NCBI GenBank assembly: GCA_003235365.1 | Contig: QJWJ01000497.1 | Location: 1 to 58,654, forward strand | DNA from: Deltaproteobacteria bacterium | Lineage (GTDB): Bacteria; Myxococcota_A; Polyangia; Polyangiales; Polyangiaceae | Length of the DNA stretch: 58,654 nt | Direction: 5' to 3' | In this document: positions 9,215-18,007 of the stretch, piece after piece | How positions within the stretch are numbered: the first letter of the stretch is position 1 | Layout of the letters: the number at the start of each line of letters is the position of its first letter | Notes under the pieces: generated by a model | Told to the model about the DNA's origin: nothing | What the model saw: only the letters and a program-made list of their open reading frames with translations | Database searches by the model: none | Position numbers and translations under genes: made by a program

Positions 9215-10254
9215 CCCCGCTGCGAGTGATGGTCGTCGACGACTCCGTGTCTCGTCGGGAACAGTTGGTCAGTCTCGTGGAGGGCACACGGCTGGCGACC
9301 GTCGTCGGTACGGCCAGCGACGGCGCGGAGGCGATGCGCATGCTCGATTCGCTACGCCCTGACGTGATCACTCTGGATCTCGAAATGCCGCGGCTCGACG
9401 GGTTCTCGTTCCTGCGCTTGATGATGTCGACGAGGCCGACGCCGGTCATCGTGGTGTCGTCGAACAACAAGCGGGATGCGGTATTCAAGGCGTTGGAGTT
9501 CGGGGCGCTCGACTTCATCGCGGTGCCCGAAGGCAGTCTGAACGAGAACGCTCACGAGGCCCTGTCGCAGAAGCTGCTGTCGATTCGCGCCGTTCGCAGT
9601 GAACATCTCGCTGTTCAGTCGCCGCCGCCGATCGTCAGTCGCCGCGTCGATCCCCGGGGGGTGTACAAGAAGCCCGCAAGCTTGGTCGTCATTGCCGCGT
9701 CGACGGGCGGGCCCACGGCATTGACGAAGATTGTCTCCCAGTTGGAGGCTTCGTCCGAGTACGCGGTGCTGATCGCTCAGCACATGCCCGGTAGCTTCAC
9801 CGGTCCGTTTGCCGATCGACTCAACCGCTATTCCGCTTTCGAAGTTCGCGAAGGGGTCGATGGGGAGAGCATTCGGGGGGGAACCGTGCTCGTGTGCCCA
9901 GGGCATCAGTGCATGGAGGTCGTCGACGATGCGAACCTCCGGGTGCGATTGCGAACACCGTCTTTGTCGGAGCGTTACGTGCCGAGTGCGGACCGGCTGC
10001 TGTCCGCTGCCGCGCATGCCTACGGTCGCCGCGTGGTTGCGGTGATCCTGACGGGCATGGGAGACGACGGGGCAAAAGGGGCTCGGCAGGTCTCGCAAGC
10101 CGGAGGGCGCGTGTTGGTGGAGAGCGAGGCGACGAGTGTCGTGTACGGAATGCCACGCGCGGCGCTGGGCGAGGTGCCGACGAGCCAGTCAGTGCCCATC
10201 CACGACATGGCCACGTGGATCGAACGCATGGTCAACATCGTCGGACCGCGTTGA
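9211..10254 (+). CDS. cheB: CheB methylesterase/deamidase with atypical receiver
   Basis: 347 aa from a GTG at 9211 overlapping the cheR stop. The receiver domain (about 1-125) has VVDDSV, the phospho-acceptor in TLDLEMPRLDG and VVSS, but the usual K-P is V-P (GALDFIAVPEG), so the conserved lysine is absent. The C-terminal esterase domain has the catalytic Ser in AASTGGPTAL, the His in LIAQHMPGSF and the Asp in LTGMGDDGAKG, so it looks active. CheB removes methyl groups from receptors in opposition to CheR. Loss of the lysine may weaken phosphorylation-dependent activation. Last gene of the operon. Confidence 0.94.
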   Translation: MTPLRVMVVDDSVSRREQLVSLVEGTRLATVVGTASDGAEAMRMLDSLRPDVITLDLEMPRLDGFSFLRLMMSTRPTPVIVVSSNNKRDAVFKALEFGALDFIAVPEGSLNENAHEALSQKLLSIRAVRSEHLAVQSPPPIVSRRVDPRGVYKKPASLVVIAASTGGPTALTKIVSQLEASSEYAVLIAQHMPGSFTGPFADRLNRYSAFEVREGVDGESIRGGTVLVCPGHQCMEVVDDANLRVRLRTPSLSERYVPSADRLLSAAAHAYGRRVVAVILTGMGDDGAKGARQVSQAGGRVLVESEATSVVYGMPRAALGEVPTSQSVPIHDMATWIERMVNIVGPR

Positions 10255-10594
10255 TCGGGCCGTCGTTACTTCGCTCTCACGCGAATTCATGCTGCACAGG
10301 GTGGGGCGCGCGCTGCGATCCAGCGGTACAGATGAACCTCCGCGAGAAAATCGTGCCGCCGGTTGCCCTCGTGGTTTGATCGACCTAGTCAGCTGACCAG
10401 AGAGTCAGAAGCGCCACGCAGGACAACGCGGTGCGCTCTGGAGCGGAGCTCCAGACCCGCCGCAGAAGGACAACCCACCCACCCAAGGCCAGCGGCGGGC
10501 AACCCAGGCCCTCGGCCCGTGCGATCGGTTTGTGGTTTCGCCGCGGAATCAAACCCGCCGTCCCTTGGTTGGCGTCACCCGAAGGAGCAGCACA
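10255..10594. other. Intergenic region before htrA
   Basis: 340 bp between cheB and the HtrA gene. The only structure I see is a perfect 8-bp inverted repeat (10437-10444 and 10448-10455, TCTGGAGC/GCTCCAGA, loop GGA). No terminator with a T-run follows cheB. The promoter of the protease gene probably lies here but is not identifiable by eye. Confidence 0.5.
10437..10455. promoter_or_regulatory. Perfect 8-bp inverted repeat upstream of htrA
   Basis: TCTGGAGC, loop GGA, GCTCCAGA: a perfect palindrome 140 bp before the HtrA start. No T-tract follows, so it is not an intrinsic terminator. It could be an operator or a leader hairpin. Role inferred only from symmetry and position. Confidence 0.35.
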
Positions 10595-12112
10595 ATGAAG
10601 CACCTGAGCAAATTCAGAGCCCTCTTCTACGTCGTCGTTGGCGGCCTCACCCTGGTCTACTGGCCAACCGCGTGCGCGGGAGGGAGCGCGGCTCCTCCTG
10701 GCGCGCCTCCGTCTGCTGCGGCTTCGGATCAACTATTGAGTCCCGCCAAGTCCGATGAGGGCTCGTCGGCTCGCAATTGGCTGCCCCATCCGGCGTTCGC
10801 TTACGCGAGTCAGGATCCGAGCGCACCGAGTATCGCGGACATCGCCGAGAAAGCGACGCCCAGCGTCGTCAGCATCACTTCCGAGCGGGAGGTCGAGGGA
10901 GCCAGCATGAATGGCCACTTCCCGTTCTTCCCATTCTTCGGTCCGCAACAGCCACAAGGGCCGCGCAAACAACAAGGGGCGGGTTCTGGTGTGATCGTAT
11001 CGTCGGACGGTATCGTTCTGACCAACCACCACGTCGTGGAGAAAGCGACGGAGATCACCGTCAAGACGACCGACGACCGCGAATTCGAGGTGGAGGTGAT
11101 TGGCAGTGACGCCAAGAGTGATCTGGCCGTGCTGCGCCTCAAAGGAGACGTGGCCGGCCTGACCCCGTTGGAGATCGGTGACAGCTCGAACTTGCGTTTG
11201 GGAGACGTCGTGCTCGCCATCGGCAATCCGTTTGCCGTCGGGCAAACCGTCACGATGGGGATCGTTTCGGCGAAGGGCCGTGCGGACGTCGGGATCGTCG
11301 ACTACGAAGACTTCATTCAAACCGACGCAGCCATCAATCCCGGTAACTCGGGTGGCGCACTGGTAAACATGCGCGGCGAACTGGTCGGCATCAACACCGC
11401 GATCCTTTCTCGTAGCGGCGGCTACCAAGGTATCGGGTTTGCGATCCCGACGAAGATGGCCAAGCCCATCATGTCGAGCTTGATCGAGCACGGCCGCGTG
11501 GTTCGAGGGTTCCTCGGGATTGGCATTCAGGATGTGGATCCCTCGCTGGCCAAGGCCATGGGGTTGCCCGATGCGCATGGCGTGTTGGTCACTGAGGTGC
11601 AGAGTGGTAGCGCGGCGGAGAAGGCCGGACTCAAACAGCGAGACATCGTGCTCTCAGTGGACGGCGAGAAAGTCGACAGCACGGGCAAACTGCGCAACCT
11701 GATTGCAGGCAAGGGAACGGCCACGGTGTCCCTGGTCATTTCGCGCGGTGGCAAACAACAGACCGTGAGCGTCGCATTGGCGGAATTGCCCGATGATCAG
11801 AAGGCCGGCGACAAGAAGCCCAATGCGACGGAACCGACTCTGGGTATGACGCTGGCACCGCTGGACGACCGCATGGCACAGCGCCTCGACCTGCCGAAGG
11901 GCACGCCCGGTAGCGTGGTGGTCTCCGGAGTCGATCCGGGGAGTCAGGCCGCCGAAGCGGGGATCCGACCCGGCGACATCCTACTCGAGCTCAACCGCAA
12001 GCCCATCAAGGACGTGGCGACGGCGAACAAGCTGCTGCGTTCGACCAAAGGAAGCATCGTGGCACTGGTGCGGCGCGGACCCGGCAATCGCTACGTGTTG
12101 CTTCGAGAGTGA
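10595..12112 (+). CDS. HtrA/DegP-family periplasmic serine protease with two PDZ domains
   Basis: 505 aa from the ATG at 10595, which has GAAGGAG 7 nt upstream. An N-terminal hydrophobic export segment (about 8-28) ends in PTAC-AGG, a possible lipobox. The trypsin-like domain carries His in LTNHHVV, Asp in KSDLAVLRL and Ser in NPGNSGGALVN. PDZ1 begins near FLGIGIQDV and PDZ2 near LGMTLAPLDD, with the usual GSAAEKAGL and GSQAAEAGI loops. Such proteins degrade or refold misfolded envelope proteins under stress. The gene stands alone and ends at a strong intrinsic terminator. I give no symbol because degP, degQ and mucD cannot be separated here. Confidence 0.93.
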   Translation: MKHLSKFRALFYVVVGGLTLVYWPTACAGGSAAPPGAPPSAAASDQLLSPAKSDEGSSARNWLPHPAFAYASQDPSAPSIADIAEKATPSVVSITSEREVEGASMNGHFPFFPFFGPQQPQGPRKQQGAGSGVIVSSDGIVLTNHHVVEKATEITVKTTDDREFEVEVIGSDAKSDLAVLRLKGDVAGLTPLEIGDSSNLRLGDVVLAIGNPFAVGQTVTMGIVSAKGRADVGIVDYEDFIQTDAAINPGNSGGALVNMRGELVGINTAILSRSGGYQGIGFAIPTKMAKPIMSSLIEHGRVVRGFLGIGIQDVDPSLAKAMGLPDAHGVLVTEVQSGSAAEKAGLKQRDIVLSVDGEKVDSTGKLRNLIAGKGTATVSLVISRGGKQQTVSVALAELPDDQKAGDKKPNATEPTLGMTLAPLDDRMAQRLDLPKGTPGSVVVSGVDPGSQAAEAGIRPGDILLELNRKPIKDVATANKLLRSTKGSIVALVRRGPGNRYVLLRE

Positions 12113-12176
12113 CGACGCGTCAGGGCGAAGGCGTCTGCAAGCGCTCTGCGCTCCACACGCCGCTCGTTGGCACCGC

Positions 12177-12210
12177 AAAGACCGACCTCGACGTGGGGTC
12201 GGTCTTTTTT
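12177..12210 (+). terminator. Intrinsic terminator after htrA
   Basis: A perfect 11-bp stem (AAAGACCGACC at 12177-12187, GGTCGGTCTTT at 12197-12207) with a 9-nt loop, running into six T (12205-12210). It lies 64 nt after the HtrA stop. This is a classic rho-independent terminator; the A-rich 5' arm would also allow use from the minus strand. Confidence 0.93.
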
Positions 12211-12290
12211 GTGGCGCAATCGATTTCTGAGGAAGTCCACCGGGTTGCAGCATTCCGAGCGCGACGGCCCGCGAACTCGTGCCGCGGAGG

Positions 12291-12334
12291 TCTAGGTGCT
12301 TGATTTGCTGCGGCAATCGAGCCCGTTGCTGCCC
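12291..12334 (-). repeat. Dispersed repeat, copy C (partial, inverted, diverged)
   Basis: Read on the minus strand, this 44-bp stretch matches the first hairpin and linker of copies A and B with roughly 8 mismatches: the CTAGGTG-TTGATTTG linker and the GC-GCAATC/TTGCTGCCC arms are retained. The second hairpin is not recognisable beyond it. It lies between the htrA terminator and the transglycosylase start, in the opposite orientation to A and B. Confidence 0.65.
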
Positions 12335-12379
12335 CAGGAATTTGACCGTCGACCCGGGTTGGCGCTAGCAGGGGGCAGT

Positions 12380-14458
12380 ATGCGAACGTTTCGCCGTTTT
12401 CGATTCTGCGCGTCCGTTTTCTTGGCTCTTTCGATGGCCGTAGGGGGGGCTACCGCGGAGTCGGTCGGACCGGGCAAGGCAGGTGGGGCGCGTTCCCTCA
12501 CGCCGTCGAAGCGCAGTTCTCCTCCGTCAAAGACGAGCAAGTCGAGCGAGCCGTTCGATCACAAGAAAGCACCGCGCCCCAAGGAGCCGGCGCCACGTCT
12601 GCCGAAGGGGGCCGCGAAACAACCACAAGACCGTGGCGCGCGTCGCGGGGTGGCGGGAGGGCGCACTGCCGCCGAAGCCGCTGCGCCGGTTTCCGATCCG
12701 GAACTGGCGGCGTTGCGCGCGGCCGACCGCGTGCTGTTCCCCCGACCGTTGCACGGCTTCAAGCCCGGTTGGAGTTGGGGCGATGCCGATCCGAGTGTGC
12801 AGGCAGATGGACTGCCTCCGGTGACCGAGGCACTACCGAGCGCGACCTTGGCTGAGGCCGCTCACGCCGAGTGGTTGCGCAGCTTGGCGATGCCGGACTT
12901 CTCGGTGCGACTGGACCCCCGCGTCGTCGAGTATCTCAAGTTCTATCGAGACACCGATCGCGGCCGTGCGATTGCGCGCGTTTGGGCGCGCAAGGTCGGT
13001 CGCTACACGGCCGCGATGCGCGCGGAGCTGGCCAAGGCGCGGCTGCCAAAAGACTTGGTGTGGCTGAGCCTGATCGAAAGTGGGCACAACCCGACCATCC
13101 TCTCGCCGGCTGGCGCTGCGGGACTGTGGCAGTTCATTCCCGAATCGGCGCGCATGTATGGACTGACCGTCGATCGCTGGGTGGATGAGCGGCTCGATCC
13201 CCAGCGGTCGACCGAAGGGGCTGCGGGTTATTTGGGGGATCTCTACCAGCGCTTCGGGACGTGGGAGCTTGCGATGGCGGCGTACAACATGGGGCACGGT
13301 GGGTTGCTCCGCGCGGTGCGCAAGTACAACACCAACGACTTCTGGAAGCTCACCCAATATGAAGCGGCGATCCCCTGGGAGACGACGTTGTACGTCCCCA
13401 AGGTGTTCGCGATCGCGATCGTCATGAACAATCTGCGCGCGTTCGGGCTGGACGACATCGAGCCCGATCCGGCGATTACTTTCGACACGGTGCTGGTGGA
13501 TTCGCGAGTACCTCTCGATGACGTCGCGCGTGCTGCTGGGGTACCGCTGGACTCACTGCGCGCGATGAACCCGCAATATCAGTCGACGCGCTTGCCCCCA
13601 GATCCGCCCGGTTCGGGTGAGAAGACGACCTACAAGCGCTGGCCCGTGCGGGTTCCGCGGGGAGCGGGTGCGAAAGCGACCGCGACGTTGCTCGATCAGA
13701 ACTACCGCGAGAAATACGAGCCGTACACGGTGCGTTTCGGCGACACGCTCCAATCCATCGCGGTGCGGCTGTCGGTGACCGAAGCGTCGCTCGCCGAGCT
13801 GAACGGCGTTGCAGCCAACACCGTGCTGACCGCAGGCTCCGTCGTGCTGGTCCCGCGGACGCCCAAGGGCATCGTTGCCGAAGATACCGAAGAGCAAGTG
13901 GTCGTCGCTCCTCGTCAGTTCCGCGTGCCGGGGCGTCGCCGCGTGTTCTATCGGGTTCTCAAGGACGACACGCTAGCCAGCGTTGCCAACATCCTCGCCG
14001 TCACGCCCGAGGAACTCGTCGAGTGGAACGACCTGGATCCGACCGCCAACATTCAATCCGGCATGACACTGCAAGTGTTCGTGCCGAAGCATGCCGACTT
14101 GAGCAAGGTGCGCACGGTCAGCGCATTGCGAACGCGGATTCTCGAAGTCGGCTCCGTCGAGTTCATCAACCACTTCGAAGCGATGAACGGTCGACGTCGC
14201 ATGACGGTGACCGCCAAGGCAGGCGATACGCTCGCGAAGATTGGTCGCCACTACGGGTTGAGTGTCGGCATGATGGAGCGTATCAATCGCTGCTCCCGCA
14301 ATCGAGTGTTGCAGCCGGGTGAAGTGATCGTGGTGTACGCGCCGGCAACCGGCAAGAACAGCAAGAGCGCGAGCGACGAGGTCGTGGGTGTGCCGCTCGC
14401 CGCCATCCGGGCGCCGCGACCCGAGCTGCTTCCAGACGCCGACCGAGGCACGCCGTGA
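12380..14458 (+). CDS. Membrane-bound lytic transglycosylase with LysM repeats (MltD-like)
   Basis: 692 aa from the ATG at 12380, preceded by GGGGG. A signal peptide covers about residues 1-25. A long Pro/Lys/Ser-rich linker follows, then an SLT domain with the catalytic Glu in LSLIESGHNP, and AGAAGLWQF, RSTEGAAGYL and AAYNMG. Three LysM-type segments follow: YTVRFGDTLQSIA, YRVLKDDTLASVA and VTAKAGDTLAKIG. The enzyme cleaves the glycan strands of peptidoglycan, and LysM targets it to the wall. The stop overlaps the glmU GTG by 4 nt, so wall cleavage and precursor synthesis are translationally coupled, which I find unusual. Confidence 0.93.
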   Translation: MRTFRRFRFCASVFLALSMAVGGATAESVGPGKAGGARSLTPSKRSSPPSKTSKSSEPFDHKKAPRPKEPAPRLPKGAAKQPQDRGARRGVAGGRTAAEAAAPVSDPELAALRAADRVLFPRPLHGFKPGWSWGDADPSVQADGLPPVTEALPSATLAEAAHAEWLRSLAMPDFSVRLDPRVVEYLKFYRDTDRGRAIARVWARKVGRYTAAMRAELAKARLPKDLVWLSLIESGHNPTILSPAGAAGLWQFIPESARMYGLTVDRWVDERLDPQRSTEGAAGYLGDLYQRFGTWELAMAAYNMGHGGLLRAVRKYNTNDFWKLTQYEAAIPWETTLYVPKVFAIAIVMNNLRAFGLDDIEPDPAITFDTVLVDSRVPLDDVARAAGVPLDSLRAMNPQYQSTRLPPDPPGSGEKTTYKRWPVRVPRGAGAKATATLLDQNYREKYEPYTVRFGDTLQSIAVRLSVTEASLAELNGVAANTVLTAGSVVLVPRTPKGIVAEDTEEQVVVAPRQFRVPGRRRVFYRVLKDDTLASVANILAVTPEELVEWNDLDPTANIQSGMTLQVFVPKHADLSKVRTVSALRTRILEVGSVEFINHFEAMNGRRRMTVTAKAGDTLAKIGRHYGLSVGMMERINRCSRNRVLQPGEVIVVYAPATGKNSKSASDEVVGVPLAAIRAPRPELLPDADRGTP

Positions 14459-15876
14459 AGGATGACATTTGCGGGATCGTGCTTGCCGCAGGCGCCGGCA
14501 CGCGAATGAAGAGCAAGTTGAGCAAGGTCCTGCACCGGCTCGCTGGACGCCCGCTGTTGCACTATCCGGTGTTGGCGGCGGTCGAAGCGGGCGCGCGAGA
14601 CGTGATCGTCGTGGCGAGCCCAGTGAATCGGCGGGACGTGGAGGGGTGCCTGGGTGAGCTCGAGCTTCCTCCGGGCGTCAGCGTGACGATCGCCGTGCAG
14701 GAACAAGCGCGGGGGACGGGCGATGCGGCGCGTGCCGCTTTGGGGGAATTGAAGCGGGGCTGGGCGTTGATTCTCAACGGTGACATCCCGTTGATCCGCG
14801 CCGACGACTTGTTGCCGTTACTCGACGCGTGTACCGAACGAGCCTGCAAGCTGGCGTTGCTCTCGTGCCAGCTGGACGATCCGAGCGGCTACGGGCGAAT
14901 CTTGCGAGACACTGCCGGCAAGGTGCGGGAGATCCGTGAACAGAAGGATCTGCAAGATCAGCAGCAGCGTGACGTCCGTGAGGTGAACGCGGGGGTGTAC
15001 TTGGTCGAGTCGGAGCTCTTGCGTCGCACGTTGGGGAACTTGAGAAACGACAACGCCCAGTCCGAGTTTTACGTCACGGACATCGTTGCGGACGCGGCCG
15101 CAACCGAGCGCGTGGTGGCAGCTACTGGAGAGCCGGCGGTGTTGCAGGGCATCAACGATCGGCAACAGCTCGCGAACTTGGAGGCGGTTCTGTTCGAGCG
15201 GATCGCCTCGCGGCACCGTCTGGCGGGGGTGACGGTGGAAGCGGGCGCGCGCATCGACGACGCCGTCAGCATCGGACGCGATACGACGATTCGAGCCAAC
15301 GTGTCGCTGCGAGGGCGCACGGTGGTCGGCGAGGGGTGCGTCGTCGACCAGGGCTCGGTGCTCGACGCTGCACATCTCGGTCGAGACGTGAACGTGAAGC
15401 CGTACTGCGTGATTGTGGACAGTCGCGTCGGCGATGGAGCTCAGATCGGTCCGTTTGCGCACCTGCGGCCGGGGAGCGAGCTGCAGGACGACGTGCACGT
15501 CGGCAATTTCGTCGAAACCAAGAAGACGCGGATGGCCCGCGGGGCAAAGGCGAACCACTTGGCGTATCTCGGCGACACCGACGTCGGCGAAGCGAGCAAC
15601 ATCGGCGCGGGCACGATTGTCTGCAACTACGACGGCTTTTCCAAGGAGCGAACGGTGATCGGCAAGGGCGCGTTCATCGGTAGCGACTCACAGTTGATCG
15701 CGCCCGTGCGCGTGGGTGACGGAGCCTACGTTGGGACCGGCACGACGCTGACCCAAGACGCACCAGACGGCTCGTTGGTTCTGGGTCGACCTCAACTGGT
15801 CGTCAAAGAAGGGTACGCGACGAGACTCCGGCAACGCTTGAAGGCCAAGGCCGACGCGAAGAAGCGGCACCACTAG
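14455..15876 (+). CDS. glmU: Bifunctional GlmU: GlcN-1-P acetyltransferase / GlcNAc-1-P uridylyltransferase
   Basis: 473 aa from a GTG at 14455 (GTGA overlap with the transglycosylase). The N-terminal pyrophosphorylase domain has LAAGAGTRMKSKLSKVLH, QEQARGTGDA, ILNGDIPL and EVNAGVYL. A left-handed beta-helix follows, with hexapeptide repeats from about residue 255 and the acetyltransferase motifs GNFVETKKTR and AGTIVCNYDG. It makes UDP-GlcNAc in the cytoplasm for peptidoglycan and lipopolysaccharide. The stop at 15874-15876 is followed within 2 nt by the first hairpin of repeat copy B, which may shape its mRNA end. Confidence 0.97.
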   Translation: MKDDICGIVLAAGAGTRMKSKLSKVLHRLAGRPLLHYPVLAAVEAGARDVIVVASPVNRRDVEGCLGELELPPGVSVTIAVQEQARGTGDAARAALGELKRGWALILNGDIPLIRADDLLPLLDACTERACKLALLSCQLDDPSGYGRILRDTAGKVREIREQKDLQDQQQRDVREVNAGVYLVESELLRRTLGNLRNDNAQSEFYVTDIVADAAATERVVAATGEPAVLQGINDRQQLANLEAVLFERIASRHRLAGVTVEAGARIDDAVSIGRDTTIRANVSLRGRTVVGEGCVVDQGSVLDAAHLGRDVNVKPYCVIVDSRVGDGAQIGPFAHLRPGSELQDDVHVGNFVETKKTRMARGAKANHLAYLGDTDVGEASNIGAGTIVCNYDGFSKERTVIGKGAFIGSDSQLIAPVRVGDGAYVGTGTTLTQDAPDGSLVLGRPQLVVKEGYATRLRQRLKAKADAKKRHH

Positions 15877-15877
15877 G

Positions 15878-16031
15878 GCAGCAATCAGGTTGATTGCTGC
15901 GACAAATCAAACACCTAGAGCACCGAGCTGCGCGCGGAGGGAGCCGAACGTGGTCCCCGAAAAACGCCCTCAGCCATCCCGGGGCGATTTTTCGGGGCAA
16001 TTCCGTTTGGTGGCAAGCTGGTGGGTGCTTT
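15878..16031 (+). repeat. Dispersed two-hairpin repeat, copy B
   Basis: Begins 2 nt after the glmU stop. First hairpin: arms 15878-15887 and 15891-15900 (GCAGCAATCA and its complement, loop GGT). Second hairpin: 15955-15969 against 15982-15997 (CCCCGAAAAACGCCC with GGGCGATTTTTCGGGG, nearly perfect). It sits between the convergent glmU and ribA genes. Between copies A and B the second stem changes at several bases while staying paired, which favours a structure under selection. It could also serve as a transcript-end structure. Confidence 0.85.
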
Positions 16032-16065
16032 AGCCCGTCGGAGGGCGCGGTTCCCCGAGGCTCCG

Positions 16066-16755
16066 TCAGCCTTCTTCGTCGAGTTCGAGGCTGGCCAGGC
16101 GCAGCGCGTCGCTCGGGATGTCGTGGCGGAGCCGCTGCTTCTTCACTTCGAGGTAGTGTGCGGAATGTACGTTTGGGGGGATCAGCGTCGGGACGCGCTC
16201 GGCGACTTCGATCCCTGCCTCCAACATGCCTTGCAGTTTGTCGGGGTTGTTCGTCATCAAACGGATCGACGAGACGCCGAGGTGTCGCAGCATCGCCGCC
16301 GCGGCGTCGTACTGTCGCGCATCGACGGGCAGGTGCAGCTCCAAGTTGGCATCGACGGTATCGAGCCCCTGGTCTTGAAGCGCGTAGGCGCGGATCTTGT
16401 TGGTCAGGCCGATGCCGCGTCCTTCTTGACGCAGATAGAGCAGCACACCCTGACCGGCTTCGGCGATGTGAGCTTGCGCCGCGCGCAGTTGCTCGCGGCA
16501 ATCGCAACGCAGCGACCCGAACACTTCGCTGGTCAAGCATTCGGAGTGGATCCTCACGGGCACCGCGTTGTGCCCTGCGACGTCACCGCGCACGAGCGCG
16601 ACGTGCTCTTGGCTCAGTTCGGGGTGCGCGTTGGGATCGTCCCAGCGAAACACGTGCAGAGAAAAGTCGCCCCACTCCGTGGGGAGCGTGGCTGTCGCCA
16701 TTTCGCGAAGCCGGAAGTCTTTGGGTTCTTGCACGGTGATTTGCCCAATGGTCAT
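16066..16755 (-). CDS. ribA: GTP cyclohydrolase II (riboflavin biosynthesis)
   Basis: 229 aa if started at the ATG at 16755 (MTIGQIT); an in-frame GTG at 16806 inside holA would give 246 aa. The RibA signature is complete: zinc cysteines in SECLTSEVFGSLRCDC, LYLRQEGRGIGL, DTVDANLEL and RLMTNNPDKL. It opens GTP to the first committed riboflavin intermediate. It is a stand-alone RibA, not fused to RibB. It follows holA on the minus strand. No FMN riboswitch is recognisable upstream, where the space is coding. ribF lies nearby on the other strand. Confidence 0.94.
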   Translation of the reverse strand: MTIGQITVQEPKDFRLREMATATLPTEWGDFSLHVFRWDDPNAHPELSQEHVALVRGDVAGHNAVPVRIHSECLTSEVFGSLRCDCREQLRAAQAHIAEAGQGVLLYLRQEGRGIGLTNKIRAYALQDQGLDTVDANLELHLPVDARQYDAAAAMLRHLGVSSIRLMTNNPDKLQGMLEAGIEVAERVPTLIPPNVHSAHYLEVKKQRLRHDIPSDALRLASLELDEEG

Positions 16756-16783
16756 CCCACATGCGCGCTGGGGCGGCAAGGAT

Positions 16784-17860
16784 TCAACCCGCACGACGCG
16801 AATCACACAGATCGATCAGCGCGCTCTCCAGAATCGCTCGAGGCGGCCGCTTGGAGCCCCCTTTGAGCGCCAAATCCACGTCGCGCAGTTGCACGAGCCA
16901 TTGTTCCAGAAAGCCTGGAGGCAGGCGTCGGACTTGCTGTTCCAAGGTGCGCGCTCGAAATGGCGGAACGCCGGCGGCCTTGGCCGCTGCCGCCCCGCCG
17001 AGCCCCTGGGACAAGGCTGCCGAAAATCGGATCATCTGTCGTGCAGACCAGGCCAGCACACCCAGCAGCCTCAGGCCTCGGTCTTGCGGGTCGTAAACGC
17101 GGGCCAGCAACGTCAACGCCTGCCCGCGGTCCCTTCTGCCGACGGCGTCGACCAATTGCCACACCGTCGCCGGGCGCACGATGGGAATGAGCTGCCCCAC
17201 ACTGTCTTCGGTGATTGGTTGACCTTCTCCAACGAACAAGCTCAAGCGTTCGAGCACGTCGTCCACTGAACTCAGATCCGGTCCGGCCACCTCGGCGATC
17301 AGTTCGGCTGCGCTCGCGTCGATGGCGTTGCCACGGCGTTTTGCGGCGCTTCTGACCCAGTTGGGCAGCTCGTGCTTCGAGAGCGGTTGGCAGTCGACGA
17401 GGAAGCCTTGTTTCTTTGCCAAGGTAACCAATCGACGTTTGGCGTTGAGCTTGTTGGCGCAAAGCACCAACACCGTGCTTGGACTCGGGGCACCGGCGTA
17501 GGCAGCCAGTTCGTCGAGGGCGTTGGACTTCGGTCCACCGGATTTGCTGCCAGCTTCGCCCGATGAACCTGCGGAGTCGTCGGAGCCCGCCTTCGGTTCC
17601 CAGCGTTCGACGTCGCGCACCAGGACCCAGCGCCGCTGCGCCATCATCGGCAGCGTCTTGGCGGCTCCGACGACATTGCCGACAGTCGCTTCACCAGCGG
17701 TGAAGTCGTCCTCGTTGAACCCCGGGATCGCACCCTCGAGTACCTGGCCTCGAAGCGCCGTGATTACGTCGTTGCGCGTGAAGCGCTCGTCGCCCAACAC
17801 CAGGTACACGGGTTTCAGTGTCCCGCTTTGGGCTTCCGCGATGGCTTCCTCCGGGGTCAT
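16784..17860 (-). CDS. holA: DNA polymerase III delta subunit (clamp loader)
   Basis: 358 aa from the ATG at 17860. It has the HolA plan: KPVYLVLGDERF at the start, where delta subunits have a degenerate P-loop region, then QRRWVLVRDVERW, LVLCANKLNAKRRL, a long helical middle and WSARQMIRF near the C-terminus. A Gly/Ser/Lys-rich insert lies around residues 115-140. Delta opens the beta clamp in the clamp-loader complex. It is followed by ribA and is divergent from ribF. Assignment rests on overall pattern, as HolA is poorly conserved. Confidence 0.88.
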   Translation of the reverse strand: MTPEEAIAEAQSGTLKPVYLVLGDERFTRNDVITALRGQVLEGAIPGFNEDDFTAGEATVGNVVGAAKTLPMMAQRRWVLVRDVERWEPKAGSDDSAGSSGEAGSKSGGPKSNALDELAAYAGAPSPSTVLVLCANKLNAKRRLVTLAKKQGFLVDCQPLSKHELPNWVRSAAKRRGNAIDASAAELIAEVAGPDLSSVDDVLERLSLFVGEGQPITEDSVGQLIPIVRPATVWQLVDAVGRRDRGQALTLLARVYDPQDRGLRLLGVLAWSARQMIRFSAALSQGLGGAAAAKAAGVPPFRARTLEQQVRRLPPGFLEQWLVQLRDVDLALKGGSKRPPRAILESALIDLCDSRRAG

Positions 17861-18007
17861 GGCCGTCAGTGTAGTGAATCCGGCATCAGTCGTTGCTCAA
17901 TTCCGTCGGTCGCCGCCCCAGCGACGTTCCTTCTGTCCCGGTCTTGCCACCCCAAGGCCATTTCAGCGGATTGGCCCCGGGTGCAGCGTGTAGTAAAGGG
18001 CGCGGTG

